Of a stretch of 30,451 nt of DNA, positions 1-11,265 are shown in pieces. The stretch comes from Neelides folsomi (taxonomy: Eukaryota > Arthropoda > Collembola > Neelipleona > Neelidae). Position numbers and translations under genes: made by a program. How positions within the stretch are numbered: the stretch's first letter is position 1; the number at the start of each line of letters is the position of its first letter. The stretch is taken from contig JAQGBZ010000570.1 in assembly GCA_034687125.1 (NCBI GenBank), positions 1 through 30,451 of the forward strand, given 5' to 3'. A model generated the notes under the pieces. That model saw only the letters and a list, made by a program, of their open reading frames with translations. It searched no databases and had not been told where the DNA came from.

Positions 1-257
1 TTGCCTCTTTTCGGGCAATCATTGCCTCTTTTCGGGCAATGGTTGCCCGAAACAGGCCCGCGTCCTGGACTTTGACCGTGCATATTACATGTAATTATGA
101 TATTTTTATAACGTTAATCCAATGATAATAAGTCTAATATAAGTGAGTAAATCATCTTTGATTTAAATTACAAATCTATGGTAGGTATGTATGTATTGTA
201 GAGTATATCTACATAAATAGATGATTTTAAATAAAATCTAATTACAATATTTATTAG
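1..257. repeat. GC-rich hairpin repeats, then AT-rich flank of IDE copy 1
   Basis: The first 40 bases hold two tandem copies of a 20-bp unit whose ends are self-complementary (TTGCC...GGCAA). A related inverted TTGCCCGAAA follows at about 42-51. The rest, to the acceptor AG at 256-257, is AT-rich and has no coding sequence I can support. The IDE exon that should lie about 150 bp upstream of the exon at 258 is absent here. Either the partial duplication breaks in this intron or the intron is longer than in the other copy. The last 20 bases before the acceptor resemble the same place in the complete gene (before 8026). Confidence 0.6.
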
Positions 258-1550
258 GTGTCACTTTATTTAGTTCACCTCATGAGACTCATCCTTGTTC
301 TTGCGTCATTGTTTACTTTCAAACAGGATTTAAAAACACGAGAGAAATTGTGATTTTACAATTAATTGATTTGATTGTCAGTGAAACCTGTTTTGATCAA
401 TTGCGGACAAAAGAACAATTGGGTTACAAAGTGTTTTCCTCAATAAAAAGAACCCCTGGAACTCAAGGCTTTGAAATCCTCATTGAAAGTGAAAAGGCTC
501 CAGAATTTCTTGAAAATCGAATTGAAGCATTTTTTAAAACTTTTGAGGTGTAAAATATTTCCCAACTTATTCTTTGATTCTGTTTATTTAATTATTTCAT
601 TTGTTTACATCTATATATTTCTTACTAAATTTGGATTGGATTTTAAACAGAATTTATTGAACAACTTAACAGAAGAGGAATTTGTGAAACATAAAACTGC
701 TTTAACTGTTTTAAAATCCGAAAATCCGAAAACACAAAACGACCCTGTAATTCCGATTTTGTATGAAATTTGGAACGGACGATTTAATTTTGATAGTAAT
801 AATTCAGAACTGAAGGCGCTTGAAACTCTGGAACTAAAAGACATTCAAAATTACTTTCACGTTAGTTAATTTTAATTTGATGTTGAAACTTTCTGGGCTC
901 TGGGAATTCATTTTTATTTTATTTTTGCATAAATATCATAGCTTTTTAAATTATAAATTTTAGACTAAAAGATATCCAAAATTACTTTCACGTTAGTTAA
1001 AAACTTGTTTTAAACCAAGAATTAGAATGCATTTATATTATTTCATTTTTTATTTAAGCATTCTTAGATATTCACATATTTTTATACAATTTAAAGGATC
1101 GAATTAGCCTAAGTGGAGTAAATAGGAAAAAACTTAGCGTACACATCGTGTCAATGGCTAAATTCAAATCTGCTAGTAAAGTAGAAATGAAAGGTTCTGA
1201 AAATGAATCTGAAGGAGAATTAATTGATAAGGATTCTGAACCAGAAAGCAAACTAAAATTTAACCAACACCGTGAAGGTGAAGAAATTGTCAAAAGAAAA
1301 CATTGAAACAATACAAGTAAAATATTAAATTATAAGTATTTAATTTTTTAATTTCCACTCCTATCCTGTACAAATTATATACATGGTACTTATTTACTAT
1401 ATTATTGTACCTACTTACATGTAAAGTAACTACCTACCTAGGTATGTATGTTTACTAATTATATATTATGTACGTTAGAAAATTATAGAAAACATCGATG
1501 AATGGAAGAAAAGACAATATCTACACCCCTTGATCGTCAAATGTGACTAA
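258..1550 (+). pseudogene. Partial, frameshifted tandem copy of insulin-degrading enzyme (last four exons)
   Basis: This is a partial copy of the IDE gene at 4083-9217. Exons that correspond to exons 15-18 of that gene are 258-547, 651-860, 1097-1316 and 1479-1550. It keeps the M16 C-terminal half motif LRTKEQLGY and the end of the last repeat domain. Introns 548-650 and 861-958 are almost as similar to the other copy as the exons are, which indicates a recent duplication or gene conversion. Two defects are visible. First, exon 1097-1316 carries one extra base just before 1304 relative to the other copy, which gives a TGA at 1304-1306 and takes the otherwise preserved last exon out of frame. 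Second, a 36-bp copy of the previous exon end lies inside the intron at 965-1000. No N-terminal or catalytic exons are in the window, so the fragment could not be a protease alone. It might be the end of a longer gene outside the window. Confidence 0.82.
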
Positions 1551-2406
1551 AATCGATAGAATATTTATTTTATTTTGTAATTTATATCTATTAATGATAC
1601 GAATAATTCAGTCTCATTGTCAGCCCAGTCGGCAGTGATTTTTTCCATCGGTCCTCAAAAAGGAACTAATACGATTATAAACTATAAAACTTGAATCTTT
1701 TTGAGTTATGATGAATCCTTTAACCTTTTCCACATTTTTCTTGTGAAATAAACAAATTTTAGATGTATATACATACCGGCTAATCCTATTAAAATACATA
1801 CATCGCTTATTGCCAATATATATATATATTTTCTGAGAATTTATGACTTGGCTGGACTGTTACTCAAACAAAAGAAAAACCATTTAATCATATATATCAT
1901 ACAATTTATCGATTTCACTATCGTGACCAAAAGTGATGAAAATTGTCATAATCTCGTTATCTCGCTTGGAAACGCTCGTATGTCATATAACAAACAAATA
2001 ATATCTAACATACAAATCTAAAGTGAAATCAAAATAATAACTAATGAATTATGTTTATACCATATACAGATATCTCCAAACTTATTCATTTTTGTATATC
2101 TATTTATACATTTTATAATTTTCACCCTTTTCCTGGAGTCATAAATATAATATTTACCAATTTTCTTATGGGGTATGACTTCCTTTGTCATCATAATAAT
2201 TGTAACAATACAAATCATGATATGAATAAAAAATTCATATTATTATTATTATTTTCCATACTATATATTTTCCCTTTCAAGCACTCTAGTTTTTTCTCTC
2301 AATTTATAATTTTATAGGTTAGATTGTTCCATTTACAGTAGACTTGAGTGTTTATGTAACAATATTATTTTAAAAATAGCTTTATAATAACAGAAGCCTA
2401 GCCCAT
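1551..2406. other. Intergenic, AT-rich; no gene seen
   Basis: This stretch lies between the IDE fragment and the foldback element. It contains short open frames (for example on both strands around 2018-2317), but they are of simple AT-rich composition, overlap one another and have no recognisable domain or splice context. Nothing functional can be supported. Confidence 0.6.
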
Positions 2407-3245
2407 ATTAGCGCTGTTACGTGACAAATTTGTCATGGGTTTCATTTTTCTGCACATTTTGGCGTGACAAATTTGTCATTTTAATTTTCTCGTGACAAAC
2501 ATTTGTTTTAGCAATAAATTGAATTTCATCCTTAAGAAAATGTCAACTGACGATTCTCAAACACTGATTCTTGAGATAATAGTTAAGGTTGGAAGGAAAG
2601 GAGGAAGATTATTTGTTTATTAAACAACTTAATCATTATTTAACTCCTATTTAAATTTATTAAACATTGTCAATGAATTATTAAAAGTACTATTTAAGCG
2701 CTGGTTAATTATAAAATAAGCACTTATTAAACAATATTTAAGCACTGGTTAGTCATAATAAGCACTAATTAAATTTATTAAGCACTGAATAAACATTATT
2801 TAAGCATTGATTAATCATAATGCTACACAGCTTAGTATCTTTCAGTGCTTAATCAGTGCATCTTATGATTAACCAGATCTTAAATAATGGTTTATAAGTG
2901 CTTTAATTTATTAACCACTGCTTAATAAAAGTTTATTCAGTGCTTATTATAATTAACCAATGCTTAATTATACATAGTTTAATCAGTACTTGAATAGTGT
3001 TTAATCAGTGCTTAAATAGTGTTTAATTAGTGCTTAATATATTTGATCAGTTATTATTTAGTGCTTAAAGTGCTTATTTATGTTAATCATGGTTGATAAC
3101 AAAAATTATGCAAAAAAGTTAGCACAAAGATCTTTTTCAATTTTATTATATGAAAACAAAATTGTCACAAACTTTGTGACATCTCATATCCATAAAACTG
3201 TGTCAACTCAAATCTATGACAAATTTGTCATGTAACAGCGCTAAT
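2407..3245. mobile_element. 838-bp foldback/MITE-like element with 30-bp terminal inverted repeats
   Basis: The ends 2407-2436 and 3216-3245 are inverted repeats of 30 bp with a single mismatch; they begin TTAGCGCTGTTAC when read inward. Each end includes the 14-bp palindrome TGACAAATTTGTCA, and an extra copy lies at 2465-2478. The interior has no coding sequence. Its left half (about 2690-2825) carries many TAAGCACT(G) units about 20-40 bp apart. Its right half (about 2840-3090) carries the same units in reverse complement ((C)AGTGCTTA), so the whole element folds back on itself. A TA dinucleotide flanks the GCGC core at both ends, but this is part of the inverted symmetry, so target-site duplication is not proven. 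It is a non-autonomous DNA transposon by structure; the superfamily is undecided. Confidence 0.82.
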
Positions 3246-3384
3246 CAAAATCTAATTACAAATCTATTAATAGATATAAGAATTTTTTTCTATCTTTCCA
3301 ATGTTAATTTAAATTTCTTAGGACAAAATAATTAATTTCTATTTGTACAATCTAATCTTTAACTCGTAGATGCATGAGTAGTAA

Positions 3385-3625
3385 AAGATGTGTACTAGAT
3401 TGGAGTTTAATTGTGTAGTGTGTACTAACTTGTTGTGTTCTACTCGATGTGTAGTAGCTTGAATTGTAGCATGTACTTGTGTACTAACTTCAATGTGTAA
3501 ATGTGCACTAACTTGGAGTTTAGATAGGGATTCTAATGTAAATGTGTGTACAGTGTGTAGTTGTGTACTACCTTCAATGTGTAGATGTGTAGTAAATTGG
3601 TGTGTAGTGTGTACTAACTTGTAGT
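3385..3625. repeat. Degenerate minisatellite (TGTGTACTAACTT-type units)
   Basis: About 240 bp are made of irregular repeats of phrases such as TGTGTACTAACTT, CAATGTGTAGATGTG and AGTGTGTAG, spaced roughly 24-40 bp apart. The units are GT-rich on the + strand, unlike the AT-rich flanks. There is no coding sequence. Confidence 0.65.
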
Positions 3626-3635
3626 TGCCCTAATA

Positions 3636-3760
3636 TATAAGTTTGATCCAATTCGAATGCAACAAAGTCATAGGAAACCATATATTTACATTGGAAACAT
3701 TGGAAAATAAATATTTTTTCACTACTATTAAAAGTAAACTCGAATTGGATCAAACTTATA
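3636..3760. mobile_element. Small inverted-repeat element (21-bp arms)
   Basis: A perfect 21-bp inverted repeat (3636-3656 and 3740-3760, core TTTGATCCAATTCG) brackets about 83 bp of AT-rich DNA. The interior has a short internal repeat of CATTGGAAA. The size and arms suggest a short MITE or a hairpin relic. No target-site duplication is obvious. Confidence 0.5.
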
Positions 3761-4082
3761 GCAATATCCTCACCCATTGGTAATAATCGATTCGAACATA
3801 TCTACGAAACAAACATTAAAATTAATAGAATAAATTATAGTTAAATAGTTAATTTGGTCACGATAAGCACCCAAGTAAATTCTTATTGATATCGATTGGA
3901 GATTTGAATAGGTATCTTGTTCATTTTAAATATAATTTTGTATATATTAAATATTGTATACTATTATCATTTATTTACTATTAACTCATATAATTATCGA
4001 CATTATATTAAGAAATTCTAATTTGATTCAATTTTAAAATTTTTGATACTTTAATACAATTTAAAGGTAATATAGTTATTCG
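3761..4082. other. Upstream region of the complete IDE gene
   Basis: This is AT-rich DNA between the small inverted-repeat element and the IDE start codon. It presumably holds the promoter and 5' UTR. I see no clear TATA box or initiator, and no other gene. Confidence 0.4.
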
Positions 4083-7000
4083 ATGAACGATGAGGCAGGA
4101 ATTAAGAGATTTCCACAGGTTGAAAGACCTCTTCTTGACAAAAGAGAATATCGAGCACTTGAACTTCCAAATAAACTTAAAATTATTTTGATCTCCGATA
4201 TTTCAACAGATACTTCAGCGGCGTCGCTTTCGGTCGCTGCTGGTAATTTTAATTAATTTCAAATAGTGTAAAACAATATAGTAAATGCAAAGTGTTTATT
4301 TTTATATAATGTACCATTGTATATTACATTATATTTAAATATTTACTATAATACATTATATAATGTTTTCTATATAGGGAGCATGAGCGAACCGAGGGAA
4401 TTTCCAGGACTTGCCCATTTTTGTGAACACATGCTTTTCTTGGGAACGGAGAAATATCCAGTTGAAAACTTTTATTCGAAATTCTTGGCAGAGCATGCGG
4501 GATTTTCAAATGCTTACACAAGTCTAGATGAAACGAAATATTATTTTGACGTTGGGCCGCTTCATCTAAAAGAGGCTTTGGACATGTTAATAAATATTCA
4601 AATTATAATTTTAATAAACAATTTTATTAAATATTTCTGTATAAAGAATATTGATATTGCTTGGTATTGATAAAATAAACTTACGGTACTTAACTGTCTT
4701 CAAACTCATTTTATAGATTTGCGCAATTCTTCTTAAAGCCTCTATTTACGGCGTCTGGAGTAGAGCGGGAAGTAAACGCAGTTGATTCAGAATTTAAAAG
4801 TACCCTACTCGACGACAGCAACAGATATATTCACGCAGAGTTTGCAACAATTGATCAAAATCATCCATATTCGAGATTTACTACCGGTAAATGTTCAATT
4901 TAAAATTGCATTGTCAATTAATTCTAATTTTTGATTTTAAAGGGAATCTCCAAACATTGTGGAATCGACCGAAAGAATTAAATCAAGACATACGAGCGGA
5001 ATTGTTGAAATTCCATGAAACCTTTTACTCTGCCAATCTCATGACATTGTCCATTCTTGGAAAAGAATCTCTCGATGAATTAGAATCAATCGCTGTAGAA
5101 ATATTCAGTGGAATTGTGAACAAAAATGTTGAGATTCCTCGCTGGGAACAAAGTCCTTATACAGATCAAGTTTTAAGGAAGATCTTAAAAGTTGTGCCAA
5201 TTCAAGATGTTCGGAAACTCAAAATTTGTTTCCCAATTCCAGATACTCGAGATCAATACAAATCTGGGGTATTTATTTTATATTTAATTTATCAGCATTG
5301 TAAATTAAATTAATTATCTTTGCCATTAAATTATTTAGATACTATGAAAAGTGGTTCAATATACAAGAAATGTATATATTTCTAAATTGTTGATCTATTT
5401 TCTTATGTTTTTTATTTTTAATTATAAATTGTAGTCAATTTCATATTTGAGTGAATTGATTGAGCATGAAGGTGTTGGATCGCTTTTGTCGTTACTCAAA
5501 CGGAAAAATTGGGTGACATCTTTAATGGCTGGAGGAGAATTTATTGCAAGAGGATTTTCCAATTTGGAAATCGGCATCAGTTTAACTCTTGAAGGATTGG
5601 AAAAAATTAATGAAGTTATTGAACACGTTTTTGAAGTAATTTATGAATTAATATTTTTTATTGATGATACAGATTATAAGAATAAAGAAAGATTTAATAA
5701 ATTTCGATTTGCTATTTCAAAAGTACATTGCGATGTTGAAGGAAGTTGGACCACAAAAATGGTATTGGGAAGAAAAGAAGAATCTGTATGAAATTTTATA
5801 CCGATTTAGAGATAAAAAAGAACCTCTAAATCTCGTGACACAAATTTCATCTCTACTAATTGTAAGATTTGATTTAATGAATTAATGATGCAAGATATAG
5901 GATTTTATTTAGCCAAAGAAAGCATGTAAAAATAAAATTCTTGGTAGTAGTTATTAAAGCCAAAATTCAAGTAATATCATTTTGATTTAGGATTATTCAC
6001 CAGAAGATGTTCTTTTAGTCGGAGGCATTTTGACAACATTCAATGATCAATTGATTAATGAAATTCTCAACTATTTAACTCCTAAAAACTGTCGGTGAGA
6101 TTATTTTGATATATTGTAGACAATCATTTTTTACAGTTGGTTATTTAATACTATCATCATCATTTTAAAATAAAGTCTAACAATAAGTTTAAAATTAAGA
6201 ATAGGGATCTTGTCGCTAAAGTTCAAAGAAGAAGCCAATTTGATTGAACAATGGTTCGGGACGCAATATTCCATTGAGGACATTGACAATTCTCTTCTTA
6301 CAGTTGGTCTTATTTTAATATTGAATCGATATTTTCAATATAAACATTTTAGGATATTATAAAATAATAAAAATTCTTACACTCATAAATGAGAATACAT
6401 TATGATATTGATAAAATTGGATTAGAAATGGAGCGAATGCAAATTGAACAAAGGACTTCGACTACCACCCAAAAATCTTTTTATTCCTTCCCGTTTCGAT
6501 TTGAAAGAGCGAGATGAGAATGTGAGTCATAATAAGCCTTTGACCTCAAAATAATATTCCACAATTAAGTAATTATTTCCTACATTATAATTCGATAAAA
6601 CTATTAAATATATTTTCAAAAGAGAGGAATTGTTCCTGAAAGGATTCTAAACACGGGACTTTCACAAGTTTGGTTTCTCCAAGATAATGAATTTGAATTG
6701 CCAAAAGCTTCCGTGGAACTTTTAATTCACAGGTTAATTAATATACTTATCAGTAATAAGTTATTACCATAAATCATAAATAGTTCAATTTAAACATTTG
6801 CGGAGTAATTCCATTTATTAAATATGTAGCAATAAAGAGACAATAATTTTAATATTTTTTTAAAAGTTCATTGCCGCTTTTGGATCCTCTTCACTATTTG
6901 ATGAATTCTCTCATGGCAAGTCTCATTGATGATTCTTTAAATGAGTTTTCTTACGACGCTTCGTCCGCTGGACTCATGCAAATGGTCATTGCGACTCATC

Positions 7001-9217
7001 GTGGATTGGGCGTATTTTAAAAACCAATTAAACCATAAACATTAGTCATTTATTTAAGATACATTACATAGTGTTGAAAAAGAAATTTAGAATCACGACG
7101 CTGTAAAATATTATCTTTTAAAAGGTTTCTGTTTTCGGTTTTGAAGACAAGTTGGAAATTTTACTTGAACATGTAATTGAACGGATTTTGAAGTTTAACC
7201 CTGACATGGAAAAGTTTCTCATTTTTAAAGAAATCGGAGAAAGGGATTTGAAGGATTGGAAAAATGAAGATCCAATGATCCATGCAGGCTATTACTTGAA
7301 TTCCATCTTGACGGAAATATCATTCTCTAAGAAAGATTTACTCGAAGCTTTAAATGGTTATTTTAAATTTTTCGTTGTTTTTTTTCTTTTTAATATTATT
7401 ACGATTTAAGAATTATCAAATAATAGAATCAAAGTAATAATAGTAGAATTACTTCATAAATATGTACACATATCATATAGCAATTAATATTAATGTTTTC
7501 AGAAGTATCTTTTGAAAAAATTGTCCAATATGCGGCTAAATTCATCTTGAATGTTAAATTAACGTGGCTCTTTTATGGCAATTTGACCCGATCAGTGAGA
7601 ACTGAATTTACTATTTATTTTAATTTTACGACAATTATTTTATGTGCAAATAGGTATTTCAATTACATTAATTGAAATTAATATAATTGTAATTACTCCT
7701 ACTCCATTGTATATTATACATAATATACTTTAATAATTTTTTACCATTAAGCCAATTTTAATTTTTTAGAAATCGTTGGGTATTGCTACAAAATGTGAAA
7801 AGATGTTTCAAGATAGCGGTTCTTTTCAAATCGTTCCCTTGCAAATTCGACATTTACGAGAAATCGAATTACCTCTTGGTATTTATTCATTTATCACATT
7901 TCCAAATAATACTTAAGATATATGATGTACATTTTTTAAGACTACTATGATGATTTTTATAACATATATTATACAATCAAGTTAACAAGTTATAATCAAT
8001 TAAGTCTATTTACAATATCTATTAGGTCGTACTTTGTTCAGCTCCCCTCACGAGACTCATCCATGTTCTTGCGTCGTTGTTTATTTTCAAACAGGATTTA
8101 AAAACACGAGAGAAATTGTAATTTTACAATTAATTGATTTGATTGTCAGTGAACCCTGTTTTGATCAATTGCGGACAAAGGAACAATTGGGTTACAAAGT
8201 GTTTTCCTCAATAAAAAAAACTCTTGGAAATCAAGGCTTTGAAATCCTCATTGAAAGTGAAAAGACTACAGAATTTCTTGAAAATCGAATCGAAGCATTT
8301 TTAAAACTTTTTGAGGTATAAAATATTTCCCAACTTATTCTTTGATTCTGTTTATTTTATTATTTCTTTTGTTTATATCTTTATATTTCGTACTAATTTT
8401 GGATTGGATTTTAACAGACTTTATTGAACAACTTAACAGAAGAGGAATTTGTGAAACATAAAACTGCTTTAACTGTTTTAAAATCTGAAAAACCAAAAAC
8501 ACAATCCGATAGGGAAATTCCCATTTGGATTGAAATTATGAACGAGAGATTTAATTTTGACAGTCAAAATTCTGAACTGAAGGCGCTTGAAACTCTGGAA
8601 CTAAAAGACATTCAAAATTACTTTCACGTTAGTTAATGTTAATTTGATGTTGAAACTTTCTGGGCTCTGGGAATTCATTTTTATTTTATTTTTGCATAAA
8701 TATCATAGCTTTTTAAATTATAAATTTTATACTTACAATTTAAAGGATCGAATCAGTCAAAGTGGAGCAAATAGGAAAAAACTGAGTGTGCACATCGTTT
8801 CAATGGCTAAATCCAAATCTGCTGAGAATGAAGCAGAGAAAAATTCTGAAGAAGAATCCGAAGTAGAATTAAACGAAGAGGATTCTGGAGGAGAAAATGA
8901 AATAAAATTGACCTTGGATAAACAACGGGAAGATGAAAATGAAGAAAAAATCAACCAAAACATTGAAACAATATCAATACAAGTAAACATTAAAATACTC
9001 TAATTCATAATTTGATATTATTTACTTAATATATTAAGAATAAGTATTATAAGGCACTTTATATTTTGTATCTTCTATATAATTTGTTTACAATACATTA
9101 TAAACTTCAAAAATGTTTTTTAATTACGAAAATATTATTATTTAGGAGATTATAGAAAGCATTGATGAATGGAAGAAAAGACAATATCTGAATCCCTCAA
9201 TCGTCAAATGTGACTAA
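4083..9217 (+). CDS. Ide: Insulin-degrading enzyme (insulysin, M16A zinc metalloprotease), 18 exons, 1000 aa
   Basis: IDE degrades insulin and other short amyloid-forming peptides in the cytosol. Exons: 4083-4242, 4378-4585, 4717-4886, 4943-5268, 5435-5635, 5724-5861, 5991-6094, 6200-6302, 6426-6521, 6623-6732, 6867-7011, 7125-7356, 7503-7594, 7770-7878, 8026-8315, 8418-8627, 8746-8982 and 9146-9217. Total is 3003 nt with every junction in phase, so 1000 aa (human 1019). The inverted zinc motif HFCEH is at residues 67-71, and the third ligand Glu lies 77 residues on (E148, in REVNAVDSE), exactly the human spacing. LRTKEQLGY in the C-terminal half holds the family substrate-binding Arg and Tyr. 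The start matches the cytosolic start of the human protein (M42); there is no mitochondrial leader. Unusual points are an acidic Glu/Ser/Asn-rich insert at about residues 921-977 (exon 17) and an end without the AKL-like peroxisomal signal of mammals. One acceptor (6199) was chosen for phase over a nearby AG. Confidence 0.93.
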
Positions 9218-9325
9218 AATCAGCCAAATAACGTTTGCAATTCAATTTGTAATGTAACAATTCAAACTTTAATTCACGACTTATTAAAATGATAAAAACT
9301 ATTTTACATAAAATCATTCAACATA

Positions 9326-9331
9326 AATAAA
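9326..9331 (+). terminator. Possible polyadenylation signal of IDE (AATAAA)
   Basis: An AATAAA lies 109 bp after the IDE stop codon. In such AT-rich DNA the hexamer is common by chance, so this is only a placement suggestion. Confidence 0.3.
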
Positions 9332-9522
9332 TGTTTAAAGCTCAATATATTTTAATGAATTTACAACAATCAATATTAATTCAAACCAATAGAATAAAAT
9401 ATATTATACTTATGATCCTTATTCAACCCCGTATTATTAAGTATCAATTGTAACATATTGAAAAATTAAGCTTTCATATTTTCTTAACATCATTTTGAAA
9501 AGGTATTAGAAGTTTAGAAACC

Positions 9523-9630
9523 ATGCAACATAAAAGAAAGCAAAAATCTTATAAATTGAGTAGAAAATCCTTTGTTGGATTTCAAAACCATATGAAATTT
9601 CTTCGTTGGTCTTTAAAGGTTTTAGAATGA
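9523..9630 (+). CDS. Small basic upstream ORF (35 codons) overlapping the next start by ATGA
   Basis: An ATG at 9523 opens 35 codons rich in Lys, Arg, Ser and Phe (starts MQHKRKQKSYKLSRK) and ends in TGA at 9628-9630. The stop overlaps the ATG of the next ORF (9627) as ATGA. This may be a translated upstream ORF or a small protein on a shared mRNA, or chance. I recognise no family. Confidence 0.3.
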   Translation: MQHKRKQKSYKLSRKSFVGFQNHMKFLRWSLKVLE

Positions 9631-10232
9631 GTGGAGAAAGTGGAGAGTTGATTTCCAAAGACGATCTGGATATTGGCGAGGGCGGAGAGAAATCATGGGA
9701 AGTTGTGGAACATGTCGACAAAGACAAAGTGAAGGAAAATTCAATGGAAAACACATTGGTTAAAATCATTAATCATAAAAATCAATTATCAAAATTATCC
9801 CTTACCATTAATAACGCTAAAATTTACATAAATATCATACATGTAATAAATACTATTAATTAATTAATGGGTACAAAATAGAAAAACGAGGCTGACTTTT
9901 ACACTCGTGAACTTTATTCCATCCGTCGACTGAAGAAGCACATGAGATTTGAGTCAATGGCTGAAGTCTCCTTTTATTATATACCAACCACCAATATTTG
10001 TTATTCATATTTTTTAAGGAAGGGAGATTTATTTAAAATTTATCTTTTTAATCATTTAAAATATATATTAATTATCAAGTGGATCTATTGGGATCATTTG
10101 TGTTTTATTATTTATTTAATTATTGTTTTCCAATATGCATGCTATGCAGCACAAAATGGTCTTGTTATTTTAATTTATCTGAAATTTACAAACTTGGTTA
10201 AAAATGATAAAAAATCATCCAGAGAGATTTAA
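9627..10232 (+). CDS. Unrecognised two-exon gene, acidic N-terminus and hydrophobic C-terminus
   Basis: Exon 1 is 9627-9758 (44 codons, acidic, starting MSGESGELISKDDLD). Donor GTTAAA and acceptor AATAG join it in phase 0 to an exon starting at 9882 (KNEADFYTRELYSIRRLKKH...). The second exon stays open to a TAA at 10230-10232. Its first 30 or so codons look coding; the remainder is very rich in Ile, Leu, Tyr and Phe and could be a membrane protein or simply read-through into AT-rich intron or UTR. A full-length product would be 160 aa. No domain was recognised. It starts about 410 bp after IDE and has the same orientation. Confidence 0.4.
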
Positions 10233-11229
10233 AAGTAATCAAAATATTATTACAACGCTTAAGAAAATTTCGATTTTATCAATGATCTTTAATAACATAT
10301 ATTTTTACGCTATGCTTTTAACCATATTTATCTTTGTTATGTTCCAAATTTGGTAGTAGTTTTCGTCTTTACATTTGGCATGTTTTACCATTGCCTACTG
10401 TTAATATTTGTTGTGCTATATTTCAAATATATGTTGTTAATTTTGCTACACAAATTTACAAAAGTTCGGTCGAAATTAAAAACATGAATTTTTTCAATGA
10501 ATTCCTATCATAAAAAGGCTAATCGCTCGTTCAAAAATTTAAATCTCACTATTGGAGGTTCGGTTGTGATTGACAACAATTGGTCATTAACAGTTTGGAA
10601 TTTTATGGTCACATATACCATTACATTTTTATTATTATCGAGATAGTTTTTCCATACACTTTGAAGTTCTACATAAATTCAACTAGAAATAAGTATGAGT
10701 CATGAGACCCGCGAGTTTATTTAAATTGCGGCGGGCTAAACGAGACATGTTTTATTTTATAAAACGTTTTTAAAACTATTTTTGATTATAAAACAAATGT
10801 TCCAATGAATATTCTTCCACACTTGACATGATTTAAAATGTTTCATTTTCCAATTCATTAACTGAAATTAAAGATCTAATTTCTAACTTCAATTTGAACT
10901 TATTTGCATATAAATATGAATGTACATGTGAATGTGAAAGCGGAAAGTTTGAAAAATTTATAATGGCTTTGTTTGAAAATAATGTATGTCGTGAAATTGG
11001 ACCTGGGAAGGTGGGACGAATGGTATGACAAAATTAATTTTTTTATTTTAATCTATATAAACATAAACTACATAAAATATAGAAATTATTTTTTATTATT
11101 TTATGCAGGAATGACATTTCTTGGAATTAATATCAAAAATGCGTAGGTATTTGAGATATGTTTATTAGAGCATTTTTATATTGTTATGTATCAACTCGGT
11201 AATATTCTAATATATTTCTGATAAAAGAA
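10233..11229. other. Intergenic; weak first-exon candidate near 10963
   Basis: Mostly AT-rich DNA without a supported gene. At 10908-10917 is a TATA-like ATATAAATAT that follows ATTTGCAT, and at 10963 an ATG opens only 21 codons (MALFENNVCREIGPG...) before a stop or a possible donor. No downstream exon in a matching phase was found, so I do not call a gene here. Confidence 0.4.
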
Positions 11230-11232
11230 TGA

Positions 11233-11238
11233 TTTATT
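11233..11238 (-). terminator. Possible polyadenylation signal (AATAAA on minus strand)
   Basis: The hexamer lies 27 bp after the stop codon of the minus-strand gene that ends at 11266, a usual distance. Chance occurrence is not excluded. Confidence 0.35.
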
Positions 11239-11265
11239 TTAATATTTTAAAACCAATACTTTTAT

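Noticed and set aside
2018..2317. Open frames on both strands (66 and 88 codons)
   Set aside because: Simple AT-rich composition, mutual overlap, no domain and no splice context.
3574..3777. Minus-strand ORF of 67 codons
   Set aside because: It spans the minisatellite and inverted-repeat element; its length comes from repeat sequence.
6200..6216. IDE exon 8 starting after the TAG at 6203-6205
   Set aside because: That acceptor breaks the frame; the AAG at 6197-6199 keeps phase and restores the expected protein sequence.
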